Origin: Waddliaceae bacterium
GTDB taxonomy: Bacteria; Chlamydiota; Chlamydiia; Chlamydiales; SLFE01
Length of the DNA: 6,573 nt
Direction of reading: 5' to 3'
Assembly (NCBI GenBank): GCA_007124415.1
Contig: SLFE01000219.1
Coordinates: 1 to 6,573, forward strand
Position numbers and translations under genes: made by a program. Of the stretch, positions 1 to 5,687 are shown one piece after another; the stretch's first letter is position 1, and the number at the start of each line of letters is the position of its first letter. Under the pieces are notes generated by a model. That model saw only the letters and a program-made list of their open reading frames with translations. It searched no databases and was not told the origin of the DNA.

Positions 1-564
1 ATTAGGATCACTGAGAAACCTCTCTGGATTCTCCTGATCAGCAAGAAATTTAAAGCCATAGGAACTGTCATAAAGGTTTTTTTTATATTCAGCCATCAAA
101 AATACTTGATCTGCAGTCAGTCCTTTTTTAATCATATCTGGTAGTAAACCAGACAAAGAACCTGTATTCTTCGGATCATTAAAAATTCTTATTGTTGATA
201 CGTCCAAGACTTTATTAAGCAATAGTTTAAGATAAGGCAGCCCCCCCTCTATTCCTTCAATCTTGTCGGCTTTCTCTTGAAGCTCTCCGACAAGAGCTTC
301 TAAAGTTTTACCTTCTGCTTCGATACCGCAGACCCGAGCCAATTCCTTCACGCGAACACAGGTTTTCTTCAGCGAGGCGTCTTTGGGAAGTCCCAATCTC
401 TCAGCTAATTGCAAGGCTCGCGGTCTTGCAATCTCTTGGGCCATTCCGTGCCATTCCCTCGAAACATTCCAGCAACATTTGAGTAGAGTCTTTAAATCAA
501 GTTGTTGTAAGACATGGAATTCTAATTCATTAGGGAGGATTTGAAAATTAGCTTCGACTTTCAT
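1..564 (-). CDS. F-box domain protein, partial (C-terminus beyond the left edge)
   Basis: The frame is open for 188 codons from an ATG at 564 to base 1, with no stop, so only the N-terminal part is present. An AGGAG (578-574) lies 9 bases before the ATG. Residues 9-47 fit the F-box pattern: LPNEL at 10-14, leucines at 19, 22, 24, 27 and 28, then NVSREW at 33-38. In eukaryotes the F-box docks on Skp1 in SCF ubiquitin ligases, while the rest of the protein selects the substrate. Bacterial F-box proteins are typically effectors that act inside the host cell. The remaining part (about 49-188) looks helical and I do not recognise a domain in it; the substrate-binding part may lie outside the window. 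No signal peptide is evident, as expected for a type III effector, but secretion is inference. Hand-counted G+C is about 40%, lower than the genes to the right. The F-box call is fairly sure; the effector role is inferred. Confidence 0.8.
   Translation of the reverse strand, partial: MKVEANFQILPNELEFHVLQQLDLKTLLKCCWNVSREWHGMAQEIARPRALQLAERLGLPKDASLKKTCVRVKELARVCGIEAEGKTLEALVGELQEKADKIEGIEGGLPYLKLLLNKVLDVSTIRIFNDPKNTGSLSGLLPDMIKKGLTADQVFLMAEYKKNLYDSSYGFKFLADQENPERFLSDPN
241..247 (-). repeat. Seven-G homopolymer inside the F-box gene
   Basis: Seven consecutive C on the plus strand give G7 in the coding strand, covering the end of codon 106 and codons 107-108 (Glu-Gly-Gly). Slippage here would shift the frame well after the F-box but before the rest of the protein. 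The same gene also has an eight-A coding-strand run at 84-77. Seven is short for a classical phase-variable tract, so function is unproven. Confidence 0.5.
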
Positions 565-605
565 GCTGATGGACTCCTGTTAAAGTTAATGAAACCCGTG
601 TTGAC

Positions 606-618
606 AAATACAGTATTT
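606..618. repeat. 13-base perfect palindrome (AAATAC-A-GTATTT)
   Basis: Two 6-base arms are exact reverse complements around a single central base. It lies just downstream of the predicted -10 box of the F-box gene promoter, about where its transcript would begin. A position overlapping the start site suits a repressor operator, but it is A+T-rich and could be chance. No binding protein can be named. Confidence 0.35.
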
Positions 619-624
619 AAGCAA

Positions 625-653
625 ATATAAAGATTTGGTCTTCCATCACGCAA
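625..653 (-). promoter_or_regulatory. Possible sigma-70-type promoter for the F-box gene
   Basis: On the minus strand TTGCGT (653-648) is followed after 17 bases by TTATAT (630-625). The predicted start near 618 would give a leader of about 54 bases before the ATG at 564. This would let the F-box gene be transcribed separately from secG and tpiA, whose last stop codon is at 671-669. It is a consensus match by eye only. Confidence 0.35.
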
Positions 654-668
654 CACAGGGAAAGTGGT

Positions 669-959
669 TCAGTCTTCCATGTATTCGATATCGTAGGGAG
701 TGGTGCGGACTTTTGTCCGGCCCATGACTTCTGTCCAAAGCGAAAGGACAACGCAGGCGATCAGGAAAATGGCCGCCATCCAGCCGGTAAACCGCTTGAG
801 GACATCGGCAGTCGAGGCGCCGAAAAGAGAATCGCTGACGTCCCCGCCGAAAGAAGCGCCGAGGCCGCCGCCCTTGCCCTCCTGAATGATGATCACTCCG
901 CAAAGAGTCAAACAGACTATAAGAAAAAGAAAAATTACCAAAAAGAATAAGAATGTCAT
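669..959 (-). CDS. secG: SecG, preprotein translocase subunit
   Basis: SecG is the small membrane subunit of the SecYEG channel that exports unfolded proteins across the inner membrane with SecA. The 96-residue product has the family layout: a first hydrophobic helix (about 3-25), the signature cytoplasmic loop with QEGKGGGLGASFGG at 26-39 and DSLFGAS at 43-49, then a second helix (about 58-75) and a charged tail. Length is within the family's usual range. The ATG at 959 is preferred. AGG at 971-969, inside the tpiA stop region, sits 9 bases before it. An in-frame TTG at 968 would add only three residues and has no ribosome binding site. The gene starts 10 bases after the tpiA stop codon, so the two are probably co-transcribed and perhaps translationally coupled. 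Confidence 0.93.
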   Translation of the reverse strand: MTFLFFLVIFLFLIVCLTLCGVIIIQEGKGGGLGASFGGDVSDSLFGASTADVLKRFTGWMAAIFLIACVVLSLWTEVMGRTKVRTTPYDIEYMED

Positions 960-969
960 TTCAATCAAC

Positions 970-1746
970 CTAAATTTTTAATTTTGTCGCTGTTACATTT
1001 TCTAATATTCCCGCAAATGACTCCGTAGTCAACGAAGCTCCGCCCACAAGCAAGCCGTCAATATCGGGCTGGTCCATAAATTCTTTTGCGTTGTCCGGCT
1101 TGACCGAACCGCCGTATTGAATCACAATCTTTTCCGCAATGGATTCGCCAAGAAGCTCCTTGACCACCTCGCGGACAAACTTATGCTCTTTTTGGGCATC
1201 TTGGGCGGATGGGGTTTTCCCTGATCCTATAGCCCATACAGGTTCGTAGGCAATCATCAGGCTGTCGACATTTTCCGAGCCGATCCCTTTCAAGGACTCG
1301 TCAAGCTGCTGCCTGACAATCTCGTCGGTCTTGCCGGCATCCCTCTCCTCCTCCGTCTCTCCGACGCAAAGAATAGGCTGCAGGCCGCTTTCCAAGGCTT
1401 TAAGCACCTTTCGATTAACAAACTCGCTGGATTCGCCAAAAATATGCCGCCTTTCGGAGTGACCCAAAATGACGAATTTCGCGCCGGCGTCGATAAGCAT
1501 TTTGTCCGCGATCTCACCTGTGAAGGCCCCTTCCGAGGCATCGTTCATGTTTTGCGCGCCTATAATGACCGGAGTTCCCTCGGCTTTTTCCGAAACAGGC
1601 TTAATGGCGGTAAAAGGAACGGCCAAATAAACTTTCACGGGGATATCGGCAATCGCGGGCGAGAGTTTCTCGACGAAACTTTCGGCCTCGGGAATCGTTT
1701 TGTACATTTTCCAATTTCCGGCTATCACCACATCGCGCTCGCTCAT
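970..1746 (-). CDS. tpiA: Triosephosphate isomerase
   Basis: This cytoplasmic enzyme interconverts dihydroxyacetone phosphate and glyceraldehyde 3-phosphate in glycolysis and gluconeogenesis. The 258-residue product is full length for the family. The catalytic set is complete: Asn11 and Lys13 in GNWKMYK, electrophile His96 in GHSERR (95-100), and catalytic base Glu168 in AYEPVWAIGSGKTP, which includes the flexible phosphate loop 6 (about 169-179). The late phosphate-binding motifs YGGSVKP (211-217) and GLLVGGASL (231-239) are also present. The ATG at 1746 has AAGGAG (1758-1753) 6 bases upstream, a good ribosome binding site. It is the first gene of a leftward pair with secG and is divergent from the xseA operon. 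Its product, glyceraldehyde 3-phosphate, is a substrate of the Dxs encoded nearby. Confidence 0.97.
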   Translation of the reverse strand: MSERDVVIAGNWKMYKTIPEAESFVEKLSPAIADIPVKVYLAVPFTAIKPVSEKAEGTPVIIGAQNMNDASEGAFTGEIADKMLIDAGAKFVILGHSERRHIFGESSEFVNRKVLKALESGLQPILCVGETEEERDAGKTDEIVRQQLDESLKGIGSENVDSLMIAYEPVWAIGSGKTPSAQDAQKEHKFVREVVKELLGESIAEKIVIQYGGSVKPDNAKEFMDQPDIDGLLVGGASLTTESFAGILENVTATKLKI

Positions 1747-1775
1747 GGACTTCTCCTTAAATATTAAAGATAGAG

Positions 1776-1804
1776 GATATAGGACTTCACAAGGAAATTC
1801 AAGA
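1776..1804 (-). promoter_or_regulatory. Weak candidate promoter for tpiA-secG
   Basis: On the minus strand TCTTGA (1804-1799) is followed after 17 bases by TATATC (1781-1776), giving a start near 1769 and a leader of about 22 bases. The -35 match is poor, and other A+T-rich hexamers nearby could serve as well. It is listed because the divergent arrangement requires a leftward promoter somewhere in 1747-1878. Confidence 0.25.
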
Positions 1805-1820
1805 GAAAATTCGATTTCGG

Positions 1821-1849
1821 CTGTTTTTTAATTTTGCTTTGTTTATAAT
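1821..1849 (+). promoter_or_regulatory. Promoter for the rightward operon, consensus -10 box
   Basis: A perfect TATAAT lies at 1844-1849, 29 bases before the first ATG (1879). The matching -35 position (1821-1826, CTGTTT) is poor, but the spacer is A+T-rich, a feature reported to help chlamydial sigma-66 promoters. A start near 1856 would give a short leader with AAGGGA (1867-1872) as ribosome binding site. It would drive the 103-residue protein, xseA, xseB, dxs and nadK. Confidence 0.55.
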
Positions 1850-1878
1850 AGCAAACCTCTAAATATAAGGGAATTAAT

Positions 1879-2190
1879 ATGAAAATCATCACTGAGGCGA
1901 TCTATTGTGCTGTTTATGAGCACTGGACCCACGGCACGGCATGGGACAGCGAAGCTCCCGTCCACCCTCCTTTTTCGGAATTTTATGAACAACCGAATGA
2001 AAATGTTATAGCTGAAACAATTCACCGGCACATGCAAATGAAAGTGCTCACGGCTGAAGAACTCTATAAAAAGGTTTACAATCAAGAATCGGAGGCTATC
2101 GATTTAAAGCTTTTGGGAATCGTGCTCGCGATTGAGAAAATCGAAGACTGCAGGACCTGGTGCAAACAGAGAAAAACCACTTTAGTCTAA
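1879..2190 (+). CDS. Conserved-looking hypothetical protein, 103 residues, first gene of the xseA operon
   Basis: I do not recognise this protein. It is accepted as a gene because it has a consensus -10 box upstream, a suitable ribosome binding site (AAGGGA, 6 bases before the ATG), and ends 25 bases before xseA in the same orientation. The product is soluble and mildly acidic, without membrane segment or signal peptide. The N-terminal third is aromatic- and His-rich (Tyr9, Tyr13, His15, Trp16, His18, Trp22, His29), followed by a probably helical part with HRHMQM at 49-54. A Cys pair lies near the end (Cys91 and Cys95 in EDCRTWCKQ). The His and Cys residues might bind metal, but there is no recognisable metal motif. 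Its neighbours suggest a housekeeping context but no specific function. It may be specific to Chlamydiae. Confidence 0.75.
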   Translation: MKIITEAIYCAVYEHWTHGTAWDSEAPVHPPFSEFYEQPNENVIAETIHRHMQMKVLTAEELYKKVYNQESEAIDLKLLGIVLAIEKIEDCRTWCKQRKTTLV

Positions 2191-2215
2191 TTATTTGCCG
2201 ATATACAATGGCCCC

Positions 2216-3562
2216 ATGACCCAGGAAGCTTTGACAGTCACTCAACTGACTTATGAGATCAAAAATGTTCTCGAGCCCGGATTCCGCAACATCTCGGTCC
2301 AGGGAGAAATAAGCAACTACAAAAAACAGTCTTCCGGCCACCTCTACTTTTCGCTCAAGGATGCCGAGTCGCAGCTTAGTGCGGTCATGTTCTCCGGGCA
2401 GGCCTCCAAACTGAAAACCCTGCCCAAGTCAGGCGACCAAGTCGTGGTGAAAGGTGACATCAACGTCTACCCTCCCCGGGGCAATTATCAGATGATTGTC
2501 CGTTCTTTGACCCCGGTGGGACTCGGGGCCCTTCTTCTGAAACTAGAAGAGCTGAAAAAAGAGATTCACAAAAGAGGATGGTTCGCCAAAGAGCACAAGA
2601 AAGCGCTTCCCTCAATGCCCAAAAAAATCGGGATCGTTACAAGTCCCACGGGAGCTGCCATAAGGGATATGCTCAATGTTTTGGACAGGCGCTTTGCCGG
2701 CCTCCATATCCTGCTCAATCCGGTCAAGGTCCAGGGGGAGGGCGCCGCCGAGGAAATTGCGCGGGCCATCGAGCAATTCAACAAGCACAAGCTTGTCGAT
2801 GTGATCATTATCGGCAGAGGCGGCGGCAGCATCGAAGATCTTTGGGCGTTCAACGAAGAGGTTGTGGCAAAAGCGGTATTTGAAAGCCGCATCCCGGTCA
2901 TCGGGGCTGTCGGCCACGAAACCGACCACACGATAGCCGAACACGTCGCCGACGTCAGGGCCCCTACCCCTTCGGCGGCAGCAGAGCTTGTTATTGCGGA
3001 AAAACTTCAGCTGCAAGACAAGCTGGACCGGATCAAAGCCCAAATCGTTCAAACAGCGCGCCACCTGATTCACCAATACCGGCGGACGCTTGAAGGCATT
3101 ATCCGCCAGCCGGTTTTTTCGAGCCCTTATCATCTATTAGGGGCATGGATGCAAAAACTCGACGACCTGCAAGCTCAAATCCACAGGGGCGCAAGGCAGT
3201 TCCTTCAACAAAAGCAGCTGCAGATTACAGGGATCAGAAGGGAGCTGAATGCCCTGAACCCAAGGACGCAAATTTTTCACACAAGGCAAAAAATTCTCTC
3301 TCTTGAACAAGCGATCAAGCGTTCTCAAAAAAACCTCATAGACAGCTCGAAAAATAAATTGAGCAGCCTGAAAGAAACCCTGCAGGCCGTCGACCCAAAA
3401 AATGTTTTAAAACGGGGTTATAGTATAGTCTTTAATGAAAAAGGCAAATCGGTTATAAGTTCAGTTGAATCGCTCCGAAAACACCAGAAAGTGAGGATGT
3501 TACTCTCAGACGGCGAGGCCCTTGCGGAAGTAAAGGATATTTTCGATGACAAAAAAAAATGA
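2216..3562 (+). CDS. xseA: Exonuclease VII large subunit
   Basis: XseA is the catalytic subunit of exonuclease VII, which degrades single-stranded DNA from both ends into oligonucleotides and works with several copies of XseB. The 448-residue product matches the family throughout. An N-terminal OB-fold (about 8-105) has VQGEISN (28-34) and SGHLYFSLKD (40-49). The catalytic domain has GRGGGSIEDLW (200-210), GHETD (233-237) and DVRAPTPSAAAE (246-257). A long helical, coiled-coil-like region (about 257-395) follows, then the C-terminal segment with RGYSIV. The ATG at 2216 begins just before the conserved N-terminus. An in-frame TTG at 2195 would add seven residues; neither start has a clear ribosome binding site, so translation may depend on the gene ending at 2190. 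Its last 17 bases overlap xseB and contain a run of nine A. Confidence 0.96.
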   Translation: MTQEALTVTQLTYEIKNVLEPGFRNISVQGEISNYKKQSSGHLYFSLKDAESQLSAVMFSGQASKLKTLPKSGDQVVVKGDINVYPPRGNYQMIVRSLTPVGLGALLLKLEELKKEIHKRGWFAKEHKKALPSMPKKIGIVTSPTGAAIRDMLNVLDRRFAGLHILLNPVKVQGEGAAEEIARAIEQFNKHKLVDVIIIGRGGGSIEDLWAFNEEVVAKAVFESRIPVIGAVGHETDHTIAEHVADVRAPTPSAAAELVIAEKLQLQDKLDRIKAQIVQTARHLIHQYRRTLEGIIRQPVFSSPYHLLGAWMQKLDDLQAQIHRGARQFLQQKQLQITGIRRELNALNPRTQIFHTRQKILSLEQAIKRSQKNLIDSSKNKLSSLKETLQAVDPKNVLKRGYSIVFNEKGKSVISSVESLRKHQKVRMLLSDGEALAEVKDIFDDKKK

Positions 3563-3803
3563 CGAGCTCAGTTTTGAAAAATCGATCAAGAGGCTTGAAG
3601 ACATCCTGGAAAAGATGAACTCGGGCAATATCTCGCTCGATGACTCCTTAAAACTCTTCGAGGAGGCCAATCACCTGATCAACTCCTGCGGCAAACGGCT
3701 CGAATCGGCCGAAAAAAAAGTGGAAACCCTGATTAAGAACCGAGAGGGAGAGCTGATTCTCGATGAGGAAGGCAATCCCGAGGCCGAAGATTATGAAGAG
3801 TAA
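3546..3803 (+). CDS. xseB: Exonuclease VII small subunit
   Basis: XseB is the small helical subunit that binds along the long C-terminal helices of XseA. The 85-residue product has the family pattern: LSFEKSIKRLEDILEKM (8-24), a turn with NSGNISLDDSLKLFEEA (25-41), and a second helix containing SCGKRLESAEKKVETL. The two helices form the usual antiparallel hairpin. The C-terminal tail is acidic (ending EAEDYEE). The start overlaps the end of xseA by 17 bases and has AAAGGA (3532-3537) 8 bases upstream, so it is translationally coupled to its partner. The 3' end overlaps dxs by 11 bases. Linkage of xseB to dxs also occurs in E. coli, there with ispA in between; no ispA is present here. Confidence 0.94.
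   Translation: MTKKNDELSFEKSIKRLEDILEKMNSGNISLDDSLKLFEEANHLINSCGKRLESAEKKVETLIKNREGELILDEEGNPEAEDYEE
3551..3559 (+). other. A9 run in the xseA/xseB overlap, possible slippage site
   Basis: Nine consecutive A lie in the shared part of both genes. They encode the terminal Lys-Lys-Lys of XseA and, one frame on, most of residues 2-5 of XseB. The xseA stop TGA follows at once. Loss of one A in the transcript, or a +1 ribosome shift, would skip the stop and continue in the xseB frame as an XseA-XseB fusion. Whether slippage happens cannot be told from sequence. Confidence 0.45.
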
Positions 3804-5682
3804 ACTATCAGAGATTAACAGCCCTGATGATCTTAAAAAAATCAAGCCCTCTGAGCTCAAGCCTCTCTGCCGGCAAATACGGGACCGCATTATCGATGTG
3901 CTCTCTGTCACGGGAGGCCACCTCGCCTCGAACTTAGGCGCTGTCGAGCTCACTGTCGCCCTACACTACGTTTTCGACTCTCCCAAAGATAAAATGATCT
4001 GGGATGTCAGCCATCAAACCTACGTGCATAAGCTTCTGACAGGAAGAAACAACCGATTCGAGACGATACGGCAATACGGCGGGCTTTGCGGGTTCAGCCA
4101 CCCGAAAGAATCGCCTCACGACCACTTTCACGCAGGCCATGCCGGCACCGCGCTTCCCCTGTCGCTCGGTGTGGCGACAACGCGCGATCTAAGCGGAGGG
4201 GACAACTACGTCATTTCAGTTATCGGCGATGCGACTTTGACTTGCGGCATGTCGCTCGAGGCTCTCAACAACCTGGGGAGGGACCGCAAAAAATTCATCA
4301 TCATTTTGAACGACAACCGAATGTCGATCTCGAAAAACGTGGGCAACATCACCAAAATCCTAAGCCGGCTCATCAGCAATCCCCGCATGCACCATATCCA
4401 CAGAAAAGTGGATAAATGGCTGGAAATGCTTCCCCTCGGCAAAAAATTGACAAGGCAGGGACGGAAATTCCTCCGATCGCTAAAAAACTATTTCAGCTCC
4501 GCGGCGCTTCTCGAGTTTTTCGGCCTCTCCTACATCGGCCCCATCGACGGACATGATGTTGAAGGACTTATCGAAACGCTGCAAGGTGTGAAGGATTCCG
4601 ACAATCCTGTTCTGATCCATGTGATCACGAACAAGGGAGAGGGAATGCACGAGGCGATCAAAAGCCCGATCACCCATCACGGCGCCAAGCCCTTCGACAA
4701 AGTCACGGGCAAATTCATCCCTCCTACTTCCAGCATGCCCACATTTCCAAAAATCTTCGGCAAACATCTTTTGGAAATGGCCGATAATGATCCGAAAATT
4801 GTTGCGGTCACACCGGCCATGTCGTTCGGATCATGCCTCGATCCGTTTATGACGAAATATCCGTCCCGATGCATTGATGTCGGCATAGCCGAAGCTCATG
4901 CCGTCACCTTCTGCGGCGGGCTCGCCTATGAAAATAAAATGAAAATCGTCTGCTCCATCTACGCCACATTTTTGCAAAGAGGACTGGACAATCTGTTTCA
5001 CGACGTTTGCCTTCAAGAACTTCCGGTTGTCTTTGCTCTCGACAGAGGCGGAATTTCCGGACCCGACGGGGCGACCCACCATGGCATCTACGACATCTCG
5101 TTCTTAAACGCCATGCCCAACATGATCATTGCCCAACCACGCAACGGACTTGTTCTCAGGGAGTTGCTTTCATCAGCCTTTGGTTATGGCAGGCCGACAG
5201 CCATCCGCTACCCCAACATGGCCACAGAAGATGCCGCCGATCCTCTCAATTATCGTGAGTGCGGCAAAGGGGAAATCCTTGAAGAGGGCAGAAACTTGCT
5301 AATTATTGCCTTGGGCCATATGAATAAGACAGCAAGGCAGGTCAGAGAAAACCTGCTCAAGAACGGGATACGGGCTACTCTATTGGATCCGGTTTTCGTG
5401 AAACCCCTTGACGCCGAGTTGATTAATAAACTCATGCTCACGCACAAATACGTTGTCACTATTGAAGAGCATTCTGTTGCGGGAGGATTGGGGTCGATCG
5501 TGAACAACCACCTAATCCAACAGGGTTTTAAAGATGCCGAGGTTCTGAATCTTGGAGTGCCCGAGCGATTTATCGGCCACGGGGCCTACAAGGATATCAT
5601 TGAAGAAATCGGCCTCACGCCCGAAAAAATCACAAGCCAGATTCTTGAGCAATTTTCCTTTGAGCTTTCAAACGCGAGGTAA
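3793..5682 (+). CDS. dxs: 1-deoxy-D-xylulose-5-phosphate synthase
   Basis: Dxs condenses pyruvate and glyceraldehyde 3-phosphate, using thiamine diphosphate and Mg2+, in the first step of MEP isoprenoid synthesis. The 629-residue product is full length. The N-terminal domain carries His43 (GGHLASNLG), His74 (DVSHQTY), the cofactor motif GDATLTCGM (145-153) with NDNRMSIS starting at Asn173, and His296. The central transketolase domain has catalytic Glu367 in AEAHAVTF, Arg418, and DGATHHG (425-431); Arg472 is in IRYPN. The C-terminal domain ends with EEHSVAGGLGS and GVPERFIGHG. Cofactor motif GDA replaces the usual GDG; I recall the same in Chlamydia Dxs, so it is probably lineage-typical rather than a defect. 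The ATG at 3793 places the start just before the conserved INSPDDLKK and has GAGG 9 bases upstream. An upstream in-frame ATG at 3763 would add ten residues. It overlaps xseB by 11 bases. Confidence 0.96.
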   Translation: MKSKLSEINSPDDLKKIKPSELKPLCRQIRDRIIDVLSVTGGHLASNLGAVELTVALHYVFDSPKDKMIWDVSHQTYVHKLLTGRNNRFETIRQYGGLCGFSHPKESPHDHFHAGHAGTALPLSLGVATTRDLSGGDNYVISVIGDATLTCGMSLEALNNLGRDRKKFIIILNDNRMSISKNVGNITKILSRLISNPRMHHIHRKVDKWLEMLPLGKKLTRQGRKFLRSLKNYFSSAALLEFFGLSYIGPIDGHDVEGLIETLQGVKDSDNPVLIHVITNKGEGMHEAIKSPITHHGAKPFDKVTGKFIPPTSSMPTFPKIFGKHLLEMADNDPKIVAVTPAMSFGSCLDPFMTKYPSRCIDVGIAEAHAVTFCGGLAYENKMKIVCSIYATFLQRGLDNLFHDVCLQELPVVFALDRGGISGPDGATHHGIYDISFLNAMPNMIIAQPRNGLVLRELLSSAFGYGRPTAIRYPNMATEDAADPLNYRECGKGEILEEGRNLLIIALGHMNKTARQVRENLLKNGIRATLLDPVFVKPLDAELINKLMLTHKYVVTIEEHSVAGGLGSIVNNHLIQQGFKDAEVLNLGVPERFIGHGAYKDIIEEIGLTPEKITSQILEQFSFELSNAR

Positions 5683-5687
5683 AGCCA

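Noticed and set aside
700..885. Plus-strand 61-codon frame antisense to secG, downstream of the TTGACA at 601
   Set aside because: It begins with GTG without a ribosome binding site, is Pro/Arg-rich as shadows of G+C-rich genes often are, and lies fully opposite a convincing secG.
646..903. Minus-strand Arg-rich 85-codon frame overlapping secG in another frame
   Set aside because: It is a shadow of secG with a biased, low-complexity composition and no ribosome binding site.
960..968. TTG at 968 as start of SecG
   Set aside because: It adds only Met-Ile-Glu, lies directly after the tpiA stop with no ribosome binding site, while the ATG at 959 has AGG at a good distance.
2195..2215. TTG at 2195 as start of XseA
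   Set aside because: The seven extra residues match nothing in the family, and the ATG at 2216 sits at the expected place before the conserved N-terminus.
3763..3792. ATG at 3763 as start of Dxs
   Set aside because: It would lengthen the overlap with xseB to 41 bases and add ten residues before a normal Dxs N-terminus. It cannot be excluded, since a GAGGGAG lies 12 bases upstream.
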